From positions 31,586 through 95,585 of the forward strand of contig NZ_ALWW01000005.1 of the NCBI RefSeq assembly GCF_000344175.1: a DNA stretch of 64,000 nt, read 5' to 3'. The number at the start of each line of letters is the position of its first letter. The stretch's first letter is position 1. This document shows, in pieces, positions 40,514 through 48,655 of the stretch. The DNA is from Listeria fleischmannii subsp. fleischmannii LU2006-1 (GTDB lineage: Bacteria; Bacillota; Bacilli; Lactobacillales; Listeriaceae). A model generated the notes under the pieces. The model had not been told where the DNA came from, made no database searches, and saw nothing but the letters and a program-made list of their open reading frames with translations. Position numbers and translations under genes: made by a program.

Positions 40514-41290
40514 TTATCGTAAATAATTTTGCATAAGTTCCTTGTGAACATGTGGTAATGCAACAATGGAGGACCCTTTTTCTAACATATTCATTTGACT
40601 CCCATCAAGGCGGGTCACGATACAACCTAACTCCTCAGCAATAATTTTTCCTGCTGCAACGTCCCAAGGCGCGAGATTTGCCGACATATAAGCACCAGCG
40701 CGCCCCGTTGCTACATACATATATTCTAAAGAAGCAGCTCCGTATAAACGTAGCCCGCGTGATTCTTTTATCGCTTCAAACAAGCGTTCGTTTATACGAA
40801 TAGCACTCAAATTAGCGATGAGTAAGTGATCAGAAATGGCCGCATCTGAACTTACTTTTGGTAGCTTTCTCTCATTTAGATAAGCTCCAAACCCTTTTTC
40901 ACATGTGTAAATATCGCCTTTTTCGACTTCATAAATTGCGCCGTAAACACCTATACCATCCACATATAAGGCAACCGAAATAGCAAAATTCTTTTGTTGT
41001 GCGACAAAATTAAGCGTGCCATCAATTGGATCGACAATCCAAACAGGCCCGTCAAGCGTATCAATTTCTGCCGCCATCCCTTCTTCTCCAAAAATACGAT
41101 GTGTGGGAAATTTTTCTCCTACTCTTTGAACAAAAAGCGTTTCGATTTGCTTATCAATATTCGTGACTAAATCATTTCGATCTGATTTTGTTTCAATCGT
41201 TAAGTTTTTTTGAAAAGAAGCAATGATTTCTGCCCCTGCTTCCTCGAAAAAAGCGGCAACAAATTGTTTTTCCTTAGCTAAACGGCTCAT
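40514..41290 (-). CDS. suhB: Inositol monophosphatase family protein
   Basis: Mg2+/Li+-type phosphatase of the IMPase/SuhB family, 258 residues. The metal-binding motifs are all present: GEEGM, DPIDGTLNFV and WDVAAGKIIAEELG. In Firmicutes these act on inositol phosphate, NADP or PAP-like substrates, and the exact substrate here is not visible. GGAGC precedes the ATG. It diverges from yktB across a short region that carries overlapping promoters. Confidence 0.92.
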   Translation of the reverse strand: MSRLAKEKQFVAAFFEEAGAEIIASFQKNLTIETKSDRNDLVTNIDKQIETLFVQRVGEKFPTHRIFGEEGMAAEIDTLDGPVWIVDPIDGTLNFVAQQKNFAISVALYVDGIGVYGAIYEVEKGDIYTCEKGFGAYLNERKLPKVSSDAAISDHLLIANLSAIRINERLFEAIKESRGLRLYGAASLEYMYVATGRAGAYMSANLAPWDVAAGKIIAEELGCIVTRLDGSQMNMLEKGSSIVALPHVHKELMQNYLR

Positions 41291-41320
41291 TTTGACAGCT
41301 CCTTTTATTATAATGGTTTT

Positions 41321-41348
41321 ATTTTAGCATATGGTGAAAAGAAAGCAA
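41321..41348 (-). promoter_or_regulatory. Possible suhB promoter
   Basis: Minus strand TTGCTT, a 16-base spacer and TAAAAT with an extended TG. Its -35 lies in the inverted repeat GAAAGCAAGTTGCTTTC (41341-41357), which also borders the -35 of the diverging yktB promoter. Confidence 0.4.
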
Positions 41349-41353
41349 GTTGC

Positions 41354-41382
41354 TTTCAGAGGATACTTTTCTTCCGTATAAT
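41354..41382 (+). promoter_or_regulatory. Possible yktB promoter
   Basis: Perfect TATAAT at 41377-41382 with a weak -35 (TTTCAG) at 17-base spacing, 34 bases before the start codon. Confidence 0.45.
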
Positions 41383-41416
41383 AGATAGTAACAAATGATT
41401 TTTGGAGGTTTTACCT

Positions 41417-42028
41417 ATGACAAACGGCTTTACAAAAAAGGATTTTAAGGCAATGCGCACGAAAGGATTAGAAAATCGCATGGAGGCCATCCAAACGCAA
41501 ATTCAGCCAAAATTTAAAGCGCTTGGTGAAGAACTTACGCAATTTTTAAGTATGGAACTTCATACAGAAATGTATTTACATATTGCACGACATGCCAGGC
41601 GTTCTGTTAATCCGCCAGATAGTACGTGGTTTGCCATTTGCGATGACAAGCGCGGCTATAAGAAGCATCCGCATTTTCAAGTAGGCTTATATGGAGATTA
41701 CTTATTTATTTGGCTGGCTTTTATTTATGAAAATGAAGATCGGGATCAAATCGCAAGCCGCTTTTTGGAAAATCAGGCGATGTTTGATGCGCTTCCAACT
41801 GATTTTTCCATCTCGAAAGATCATACCGTTAGCACAACATTCGCTTTAGACAGCAAGGAGCTTTTGGGGACTTTAAAACGTTTTCGCGATGTTAAAAAAG
41901 GCGAGTTTTTAGTGGGAAAAGTCTACTCGGAAGATTCGGCGTTGCTGCGCTCCGAGAAAGCACTTCTCAAAGAAGCTGAGACCGTCTTTCGTGAGCTTTT
42001 GCCGCTTTATCAACTTGCAATAAAATAA
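41417..42028 (+). CDS. yktB: YktB-like protein (DUF1054)
   Basis: A 203-residue cytosolic protein of the YktB/DUF1054 family, of unknown function, widely conserved in Bacilli. Recognisable segments are MYLHIARHARRSVNPPDSTW, FQVGLYGDYLFIWLAFIYEN and a C-terminal helical region. The start at 41417 follows TTTGGAGG; five upstream codons overlap that site and are not likely used. It diverges from suhB and precedes the small gene and corA homologue. Confidence 0.88.
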   Translation: MTNGFTKKDFKAMRTKGLENRMEAIQTQIQPKFKALGEELTQFLSMELHTEMYLHIARHARRSVNPPDSTWFAICDDKRGYKKHPHFQVGLYGDYLFIWLAFIYENEDRDQIASRFLENQAMFDALPTDFSISKDHTVSTTFALDSKELLGTLKRFRDVKKGEFLVGKVYSEDSALLRSEKALLKEAETVFRELLPLYQLAIK

Positions 42029-42105
42029 ACATGTACAAATACGGCTAAACTCGTTATAATAGTGAGGTTGTGAGTATTTGTCTTTCTGAAAGGGAGTGAA
42101 TTGTC

Positions 42106-42240
42106 GTGAAAAAACAAAATCGAAAGCCTAGCGAGCCTGATCCACATCGAAGTATACATGCGCAGGTCTATTTTGCTGAAGACAATTCCTTCATTTTTTG
42201 CAAAACGCCTGCTCTAGTCCAAAAAGAGGAGGGTTCTTGA
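42106..42240 (+). CDS. Small 44-residue protein upstream of corA, translationally coupled
   Basis: A GTG-started frame with a good AGGGAG site nine bases upstream encodes 44 residues (start MKKQNRKPSEPDPHRSIHAQ), and its TGA overlaps the corA ATG as TGATG. There is no membrane segment or signal peptide. The overlap and the ribosome site suggest it is translated and couples to corA. I do not recognise it; it might instead be a leader peptide for the magnesium transporter gene. Confidence 0.55.
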   Translation: MKKQNRKPSEPDPHRSIHAQVYFAEDNSFIFCKTPALVQKEEGS

Positions 42241-43184
42241 TGCACCAAATTTTTAAATCTGATGAAGATGGCAAGTTAATGGAACTGGAAGTGGCGGAAC
42301 GCAATTCATGGATTAACATTGTGGCGCCAACTTCTGAAGAAATTAACCAAGTTGCCGAAAATTATAATATTCCTTTAGAGTTTCTAGAAGATCCACTGGA
42401 TAAAGATGAAAGTGCGCGGATTGAACGCGATGATGATACGGAAGCCGTTTTAATTATTTGTGACTTTCCGGTTGTGGATGAGGATGATATTCACTATGCT
42501 TCTTTTGAAACCATTCCAATGGGGATTATTTTAACCAAAGATCATTTTATTACAATTTGTACGATTGATTCTTCTATTATACAGTCCTTTATAAAACGCC
42601 GTATTAAAGGCTTTTATACGCATATGAAAACTCGTTTTGCTTTGCAAATTCTTTATATGATTTCTACGCAATTTTTGCGCCACTTAAAGCGCTTAAATCG
42701 CCAGACAGATGAAATTGAAAAAGAATTACATGAGTCCATGAAAAATAAGCAGCTTTATGATTTAATGGGGATAGAAAAAAGTTTAGTCTATTTCGTTACT
42801 GCTCTTAAATCTAATAAGCTTGTTTTAGATAAAATGATGCGCCAACATATTGTCAAAATGTATGAGGAAGATCAAGATTTACTTGAAGATGTTATTATTG
42901 AAAACCGTCAAGGGATTGAAATGGCGGAAGTTCATTCGAATATTTTAAGTGGGATGATGGATGCCTATGCATCGATTATCTCTAACAATATGAATATTGT
43001 CATGAAATTTTTAACGTCCTTTACCATCATTTTAACGATTCCAACAATGGTATTTAGTTTTTACGGTATGAACGTTGAACTGCCTTTTATGGGAATGCCG
43101 CTCGCTTGGATTTTGACATTAGGGATTTCATTTGGTATCGCCGGAGTTTTAGCGCTTGTTTTTTGGCGTAGGAAGTTTTTTTAA
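42240..43184 (+). CDS. corA: CorA-family magnesium/divalent cation transporter
   Basis: Pentameric Mg2+ channel of the CorA family, 314 residues. It has an acidic cytosolic N-terminal domain, a long helical stalk (about 150-250), and two C-terminal membrane helices. The pore signature YGMN is present in VFSFYGMNVELPFMG. The start at 42240 follows GAGGAGGG and overlaps the stop of the 44-residue gene. It is closed by a strong terminator. Selectivity for Mg2+ over Co2+ or Ni2+ is assumed from the family. Confidence 0.94.
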   Translation: MHQIFKSDEDGKLMELEVAERNSWINIVAPTSEEINQVAENYNIPLEFLEDPLDKDESARIERDDDTEAVLIICDFPVVDEDDIHYASFETIPMGIILTKDHFITICTIDSSIIQSFIKRRIKGFYTHMKTRFALQILYMISTQFLRHLKRLNRQTDEIEKELHESMKNKQLYDLMGIEKSLVYFVTALKSNKLVLDKMMRQHIVKMYEEDQDLLEDVIIENRQGIEMAEVHSNILSGMMDAYASIISNNMNIVMKFLTSFTIILTIPTMVFSFYGMNVELPFMGMPLAWILTLGISFGIAGVLALVFWRRKFF

Positions 43185-43198
43185 AACGTATGAGATAC

Positions 43199-43230
43199 AA
43201 AAAGGATGGCCAGTTGGCCATCCTTTTTAT
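43199..43230. terminator. Bidirectional terminator between corA and the flotillin gene
   Basis: Perfect stem AAAAAGGATGGCCA / TGGCCATCCTTTTT with a 2-base centre. Confidence 0.9.
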
Positions 43231-43252
43231 TTTACCCCAAAAGGCATGTTTT

Positions 43253-44776
43253 TTATTCTACTTCTGTTTTTATCGTTTTGGTTAAATCATCCACGCTGTT
43301 TTTAATATTTCCTTTGCCAGAGAAATTTTCTAATAATTCCCGGATGTCTAGGCCTGTCGTGGCTTTTAAGCTTTCTTGTGCGGTTGCCATTAAATTGGTC
43401 GCATAAGCGCTCACTTTATTTGCCCCACCATTTGCCGAATTACTTCCTGTATCAACAACCGTGATGGTATCGATATGGCTCATCGGTTCTGCGACTTGTT
43501 TGGCGTATTCAGGTAGCATCGTTACAATCATATCAAGCATGGCCGCTTGACCATATAAATCATAAGCTTCCGCTATCTTACGTTTAGCCTCAGCTTCCGC
43601 CAAACCTCTCAAACGAATAACTTCCGCAGCCGCTGTTCCTTGCGCTTGTTCTGCTTCGGCTTTTGCGATACCTTGGACGCGAACTTGTTCAGCCTCCGCT
43701 TTAGCCTTCGTTTCGATACGATATTGATTGGCTTCGGCTTCGGCAAATTCCTGGCTTTTCCGTGCTGCTGCTTGTTGCTCAATAGCATAACGATCAGCAT
43801 CTGCCTTTTTCTTCACTTCTGCATCGTATTGACGTTCGCGGCGCTGTATTTCACGCTCTTCTAGCTCAATTTGTTTTTGACGCTCAATGATTTGAATTTG
43901 CATTTGCTGTTCGATAACTTCTTGCTTCGCTCGAGCGCTTTCAAGGTCATAAGCTTGGTCGGCATTTGCTTTTGCTGTTTCTTGTTCACGACGATATTCC
44001 GCTACTTTTAATTGATTTTGCTTCTCTGCCTCGGCGATTTCTGTTTTACGTTCAAGTTCAGAACGGGTCGCATCTTTTTCCGCTTCTGCTCGTTTGACAC
44101 GTGTTTCTTTACTTGCCTCTGCCTCCGCTACATCTGCATCACGCTTCACTTGCGCAATACGCGGTTTACCAAGCGCATCTAAATATCCATTATTATCGCG
44201 AACCTCTTTTAATGTAAAGGACACAATAATGAATCCCATTTTAGCTAAATCTTGTGCGGCAACGCCTTGTACTTCTTGAGAAAATTTATCACGATTTTTA
44301 TAAATTTCTTCCACAGTCATGGACCCTAAAATGGCACGGAGATGCCCCTCCACTACTTCAATCGCCTCGGATTCACGCTCTTCACTTGTCTTCCCTAAAA
44401 ATTGTTCAGCCGCTGTTGCAATCTCTGAGATAGAGCCCCCAATTTTAATAATCGCGGTACCATCAGCCATCACTGGAACACCTTGCTCTGTATAAATTTC
44501 GGGTGTTCGGACATCTAATTTACTCGATAGTAAGCTTATGGGACGGGATTGTTGAAAAACAGGCATCACAAACGTACCCCCGCCGCGGACAATCTTCACT
44601 TTTTTGCCGCCTTCATCAACAAACACATTTTTACGTCCTAAGTAACTCCCAGAAACAATTAGCGCTTCATCTGGTCCAACTGTTTTGTACTTCGTAACAA
44701 ACACGACTAAAAATAAAATAAGTACCACAACTGCAATGATTAAAACAAATGTAATTCCTCCGGTTAACATATTCAA
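43253..44776 (-). CDS. Flotillin-like membrane scaffold protein (YuaG/YqiK type)
   Basis: A 507-residue SPFH-domain protein. It has an N-terminal membrane anchor (about 5-27), the PHB/SPFH domain (about 30-200), and a long alanine/glutamate-rich coiled coil (about 210-420) with AEAEA repeats that drives oligomerisation. Flotillins organise functional membrane microdomains that host signalling, secretion and cell-wall proteins. The NfeD-like gene 39 bp upstream is the usual operon partner. It is called FloT in B. subtilis; the symbol is left open because two flotillin types exist. Confidence 0.93.
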   Translation of the reverse strand: MNMLTGGITFVLIIAVVVLILFLVVFVTKYKTVGPDEALIVSGSYLGRKNVFVDEGGKKVKIVRGGGTFVMPVFQQSRPISLLSSKLDVRTPEIYTEQGVPVMADGTAIIKIGGSISEIATAAEQFLGKTSEERESEAIEVVEGHLRAILGSMTVEEIYKNRDKFSQEVQGVAAQDLAKMGFIIVSFTLKEVRDNNGYLDALGKPRIAQVKRDADVAEAEASKETRVKRAEAEKDATRSELERKTEIAEAEKQNQLKVAEYRREQETAKANADQAYDLESARAKQEVIEQQMQIQIIERQKQIELEEREIQRRERQYDAEVKKKADADRYAIEQQAAARKSQEFAEAEANQYRIETKAKAEAEQVRVQGIAKAEAEQAQGTAAAEVIRLRGLAEAEAKRKIAEAYDLYGQAAMLDMIVTMLPEYAKQVAEPMSHIDTITVVDTGSNSANGGANKVSAYATNLMATAQESLKATTGLDIRELLENFSGKGNIKNSVDDLTKTIKTEVE

Positions 44777-44815
44777 ACTTTACAGCCTCCCTATTATGTA
44801 GTAACTAATGTGTCC

Positions 44816-45358
44816 TTAAGCTAAAAAAGAAGTATACGGCGAAACCACAATATACGCATCTGTCGCATCAATAATAATGACAGTTGCTCCTAGTGAAATA
44901 GGCTCATTATGATTTGATTTAGCAGCTTTTGCCACTTTTCCAGCATTCATCTCAATTAACACCTCGCCAAAACCATCGATTGGAATAGGTGTAATCACTA
45001 CACCCGTTTTCCCTTCTAAATCTTTTGTCGCATATGCTATGGAATCGCTTGTCCTAGATAGTGGTAAAAGTATTCCAAAATAGAGAATAAATGCAAAAAT
45101 TAAACCAAAAATCACTGAGCCAATTAAAACATTAATACTTGAAAGTGACGTATATTTTTCACCTAAAAAACCAGCTAAAGAAAAAGCACCTAGAAAATAT
45201 AAAAATACGGATCCAGGTACTGGCAATAAATCTAAAGAAAAACTAATAATGCTGACTGAAAAAATAAGTGCAGATAATACATCAATGACAATTAAAATAC
45301 CTATAATAATAAGTATATAGTAATAAACGGTCTCTATCGGGATGCCAAAAATCGTCAT
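44816..45358 (-). CDS. NfeD-like membrane protein
   Basis: A 180-residue protein with three or four membrane helices in its first 105 residues and a C-terminal OB-fold-like domain (about 120-175: GKTGVVITPIPIDGFGEVLI). This is the short NfeD class without a protease domain, almost always encoded next to flotillins and working with them in membrane microdomains. It lies 39 bp upstream of the flotillin gene on the same strand, so the pair is an operon. GGAGG precedes the ATG. Confidence 0.85.
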   Translation of the reverse strand: MTIFGIPIETVYYYILIIIGILIVIDVLSALIFSVSIISFSLDLLPVPGSVFLYFLGAFSLAGFLGEKYTSLSSINVLIGSVIFGLIFAFILYFGILLPLSRTSDSIAYATKDLEGKTGVVITPIPIDGFGEVLIEMNAGKVAKAAKSNHNEPISLGATVIIIDATDAYIVVSPYTSFLA

Positions 45359-45456
45359 GATTGCCCCTCCTATTACTTCTTTCTGAACAATTAGTCATAA
45401 TCCCATATTACCAGAAACTAAGATGGCAATCAATCCTCTATCTAAGAGAGCACGTC

Positions 45457-45490
45457 CTAAAAAAAAGAAGCAAGTATTATACTCACTTCT
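45457..45490 (-). terminator. Terminator of the DsbA-like gene
   Basis: Minus-strand 11-bp stem AGAAGTGAGTA / TACTTGCTTCT (two G-U pairs) with T8 tail, 13 bases past the stop. Confidence 0.7.
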
Positions 45491-45502
45491 AACTCAAAAG
45501 TT

Positions 45503-46036
45503 TTATTTGGCAAATTCTTCATTTAATAATACTTCAAGTTCTTCTGGTGTAATGTGTTCATCAAATATATGATCCCCCACAATAACTGTCGGGACGAAAA
45601 CAACATTCGCAACATTCGCTTCTTTAATAATCGCTTCCGTCGCATGTTGGTTATCTTGCTCTTTTAAATTCAATTCTTTTTCCATATACGCCCCGACATC
45701 ATTAAGCGGTAAATGTCCCCACTCATCTTGTGTCGCATAAATTTTATCAATTACTTCTAACGTTTCAAACGGCGTATCATAATTTAAATAGCGGTGTGCC
45801 ACATTGCCAGGCAAAAGGGACTCTTTTTCTTTATCAAAAGGTTTAATAATCAGTTCAATTTTACCATCTTCAATAAATCGATTTAGCACTTCTCGTGATT
45901 CAGTGTGCCACTTGCGGCAGTATGGACAACGTAAATTGACAAACGTCATCACCTTCACTTTCGCATTTTTTGATTCGGCAATATGAATTCCTTCAACAGG
46001 TTTTACTTCATTTGCTTTAATTTGACTAATATCCAT
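45503..46036 (-). CDS. DsbA-like thioredoxin-fold protein
   Basis: A 177-residue thioredoxin-fold protein with a CPYC active site (NLRCPYCRKWH) and the cis-proline region VFVPTVIVGD. The long helical insert between these places it with DsbA/FrnE-like oxidoreductases. It lacks a signal peptide, so it acts in the cytosol or is tethered in some other way. The start at 46036 has AGGAGG seven bases upstream. It follows the UPF0223 gene by 16 bases and probably shares its transcript. Confidence 0.85.
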   Translation of the reverse strand: MDISQIKANEVKPVEGIHIAESKNAKVKVMTFVNLRCPYCRKWHTESREVLNRFIEDGKIELIIKPFDKEKESLLPGNVAHRYLNYDTPFETLEVIDKIYATQDEWGHLPLNDVGAYMEKELNLKEQDNQHATEAIIKEANVANVVFVPTVIVGDHIFDEHITPEELEVLLNEEFAK

Positions 46037-46052
46037 TTCCATTCCTCCTACA

Positions 46053-46325
46053 TTACGGCTTCATTTTAATCGTGCTTGTTGTAGCATTTTTTAACATTTT
46101 CATGACTTGGTACGGCGAATAGCCACTCGCGTCCTCAAACTCTCTACCCAGGCGCTTCTCTTCCCCAATGGAAGGTACAACCACTTTAAAAGCCCGATAT
46201 GCTTCCTTAATTTCAGAGGTGCTTACTCCTTTTTCATAAGCTTTCTCAATCATTTCAAAATAATGGATAACAGTTGTGATTTCATCTTTTGACCAGTCCA
46301 TATCAATCGGATAACTATAATTCAT
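46053..46325 (-). CDS. UPF0223 family protein
   Basis: A 90-residue cytosolic helical protein of the UPF0223 (YktA) family, of unknown function. Typical segments are YSYPIDMDWSKDEI and RAFKVVVPSIGEEKRLGREF. The start at 46325 is placed after AAGGGG; a GTG three codons earlier overlaps that site. It precedes the DsbA-like gene. Confidence 0.88.
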   Translation of the reverse strand: MNYSYPIDMDWSKDEITTVIHYFEMIEKAYEKGVSTSEIKEAYRAFKVVVPSIGEEKRLGREFEDASGYSPYQVMKMLKNATTSTIKMKP

Positions 46326-46433
46326 TTTTGTCACCCCTTTATCCTGAATAAAATTTAAGATGTTCCATTCGAATTTAATGTCTCTAGCTCTATTTTATCA
46401 TGCTATTTCCTAAGTTTAAAATGAATTGTTTAC

Positions 46434-46462
46434 AAAAAAAAGACGCAACAAAGGCATCTTTA
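46434..46462 (-). terminator. Terminator of the 96-residue membrane protein gene
   Basis: Minus-strand stem AAAGATGC / GCGTCTTT (one G-U pair) with T8 tail. Confidence 0.65.
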
Positions 46463-46750
46463 ACGTTCTTGTTCTTTTTTTCGCTTTAATAAATTGGTCA
46501 TAACAATAAAATAAGCGGGTAAAAGATAGCTCACAATAATTAAAAGGATAATTTCGATAACCGATTTTTGAATATAACCATTTGTCAATTTAATAAAACC
46601 TGTAATCGGCGTTTCCAAAATTTTAAAAACCGCCTGAAATCCCCCTGTATCATGCATATGTTCAATAAACCCGATTACAAATGCAATTATCGTCAGTAAA
46701 AAACAAATTCCTGATACGATATATGAAAACCAAAATAAGCCTTTTTTCAT
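46460..46750 (-). CDS. Small two-helix membrane protein with HMHDT motif (paralogue 1)
   Basis: A 96-residue membrane protein with two hydrophobic helices (about 8-30 and 62-86), a short loop containing HMHDTGGFQAVFKILETP, and a basic tail (LLKRKKEQER). It shares the loop pattern HMHDT-G--AV--IL-TP-T with the next gene upstream, so the two are paralogues. I do not recognise the family. The His-rich loop between the helices might bind a metal or face a lipid headgroup. Confidence 0.7.
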   Translation of the reverse strand: MKKGLFWFSYIVSGICFLLTIIAFVIGFIEHMHDTGGFQAVFKILETPITGFIKLTNGYIQKSVIEIILLIIVSYLLPAYFIVMTNLLKRKKEQER

Positions 46751-46814
46751 CTCTCCACCTTACTCTCTTGTTCGAAGTTTAAACTTCTGTCTAAATAATA
46801 AAAGTTTTTGTCAT

Positions 46815-47135
46815 TTAATAACTATGAGATTCTACATGTTTTTGTCTATAAGAAATTTTTGCAAAATGCATACCTACAAAGAAGAGTGCTGGAAGAATAA
46901 AATTCAAAATAAACACCACAACATATCGTAAAGCAATGCTTGCGATTGGTATTGCTACAACTGGATTTGTAAATGGTGTTGCAAGAATACGTAACACCGC
47001 TTTATATCCATCTGTATCATGCATATGATGAACAAAACCAATACCAAACTGCACAAAAGTATCCACTGTACAAATACCTGCAATAATCATCAGCAAAATA
47101 AAAAGAAATTGTGGAATGTGCCAATGTTTTCCCAT
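46815..47135 (-). CDS. Small membrane protein with HMHDT motif (paralogue 2)
   Basis: A membrane protein of about 106 residues with helices at roughly 7-30 and 63-90, joined by a loop with HHMHDTDGYKAVLRILATPFT. It is clearly related to the preceding 96-residue protein. The start at 47135 is preferred because AGGTG lies five bases upstream; an ATG seven codons earlier has no ribosome site. Family and function are unknown. Confidence 0.7.
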   Translation of the reverse strand: MGKHWHIPQFLFILLMIIAGICTVDTFVQFGIGFVHHMHDTDGYKAVLRILATPFTNPVVAIPIASIALRYVVVFILNFILPALFFVGMHFAKISYRQKHVESHSY

Positions 47136-47206
47136 TTTTACACCTGAATTCTTCATTTTTATTTGTGAAATATTTCTCTTTTGTCGCTATCTAAATTTTA
47201 ACATAT

Positions 47207-47243
47207 AAAATACGCTGTCTACAAATGTAAACAGCGTATTTTT
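47207..47243. terminator. Terminator of the pdh operon
   Basis: Stem AATACGCTGT / ACAGCGTATT with an inner ACA/TGT pairing, followed on the minus strand by TTTTAT. It lies directly after the pdhD stop. Confidence 0.75.
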
Positions 47244-47247
47244 TTTA

Positions 47248-48651
47248 TTAAATATGAATGGGATGTCCTAAAGCAAGTTCTGCTGCTTCCATTGTAAGCT
47301 CACCTAGAGAAGGATGGGCATGAATAGTAAGCGCAATATCTTCAGCTGTTACGCCCGTTTCAATCGCAAGACCGATTTCAGAAATAATATCTGAAGCATT
47401 CATTCCAGCCACTTGCGCACCTAACACAAGACCATCTTCTTTGCGTGTAACTAGACGAACGAAACCTTCTGGAGCGTCAAGAGAGAGCGCACGACCATTT
47501 CCGCCGAATGGGAATTTCGATGCTTTCACATCAATTCCTTTTTCTTTTGCTTCTTTCTCAGTTAATCCAACCGTTGCTAGTTCTGGATCACTAAATACGA
47601 CCGCTGGAAGTACTGTATAATCATTTTCGGATTTTTCTCCAGCAATAGCTTCTGCCGCAACTTTTGCTTCATAGCTCGCTTTATGTGCTAAAGGAACGCC
47701 TGGAACGATATCCCCAATTGCATAGACATTAGGAAGATTTGTACGTCCTTGTTTGTCTACTTCAATTAAACCACGTTCAGAAACTTTAACGCCTAGTTGC
47801 TCAAGACCGATATCATCTGTATTTGGACGACGCCCAACAGTTACTAGAACATAATCAGCTTCGATTGTATTTGTTTCCCCATTTGCTTCATAAGTGACTT
47901 TCACACCATTTTCAGTTTCTTCAGCTGATTTCGCAAGGGCTTTTGTTACAATCTCAACATTTTTGCTCTTTAAGCTACGTTTAACAAGAGACACCATATC
48001 TTTTTCATATGTCGGTAAGATTTCTGGGCCACCTTCTAAAATCGTTAACTCTGTACCCAAGTTAGCAAATGCGCCACCAAGTTCAGTTCCGATGTACCCA
48101 CCGCCAATAACAACAAGTTTTTTAGGTACTTCTTGAAGGGCAAGTGCACCTGTTGAACTTAAAACACGTTTGCCATATTTGAAACCAGGAATTTCAATTG
48201 GACGTGAACCTGTTGCAATAATAACGTTATTAAACGTATAAGTTTGAGCGGAATCAGGGTGAATAACACGTAATGAATGTTCATCAACGAAGAAAGCTTC
48301 CCCTTCAAGCATCTCAACTTTATTCTTTTTAAGAAGACCACGAACGCCTGTAGTTAACTTGTTTACTACTCCGCCCTTCCATTCTTGTGCTTTTGTAAAA
48401 TCAAGGTTCACATCTTTCGCTGTAATTCCCATGTTATCAGAATGACTAGCTTCTTTAAAACGGTGACCAATTGTAATTAAGGCTTTAGAAGGAATACATC
48501 CAACATTTAAGCATACACCGCCAAAATATTCTTTCTCAATAATTGTAACTTTTTGTCCAAGTTGCGCTGCACGAATGGCCGCAACATATCCACCAGGGCC
48601 TGCACCAATTACGATCGTATCTCTTTCTTCTGGAAAATCTCCTACTACCAT
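47248..48651 (-). CDS. pdhD: Dihydrolipoamide dehydrogenase (E3) of pyruvate dehydrogenase
   Basis: Flavoprotein that reoxidises the lipoyl arms of E2 with NAD+. The FAD-binding motif [18 protein letters not shown], the redox disulfide [15 protein letters not shown], the NAD-binding [13 protein letters not shown] and the C-terminal catalytic His-Glu pair ([10 protein letters not shown]) are present. The protein is 467 residues, full length. It is the last gene of the minus-strand pdhABCD operon, starting four bases after the pdhC stop. A conserved operon terminator follows. Confidence 0.96.
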   Translation of the reverse strand: MVVGDFPEERDTIVIGAGPGGYVAAIRAAQLGQKVTIIEKEYFGGVCLNVGCIPSKALITIGHRFKEASHSDNMGITAKDVNLDFTKAQEWKGGVVNKLTTGVRGLLKKNKVEMLEGEAFFVDEHSLRVIHPDSAQTYTFNNVIIATGSRPIEIPGFKYGKRVLSSTGALALQEVPKKLVVIGGGYIGTELGGAFANLGTELTILEGGPEILPTYEKDMVSLVKRSLKSKNVEIVTKALAKSAEETENGVKVTYEANGETNTIEADYVLVTVGRRPNTDDIGLEQLGVKVSERGLIEVDKQGRTNLPNVYAIGDIVPGVPLAHKASYEAKVAAEAIAGEKSENDYTVLPAVVFSDPELATVGLTEKEAKEKGIDVKASKFPFGGNGRALSLDAPEGFVRLVTRKEDGLVLGAQVAGMNASDIISEIGLAIETGVTAEDIALTIHAHPSLGELTMEAAELALGHPIHI

Positions 48652-48655
48652 TATT

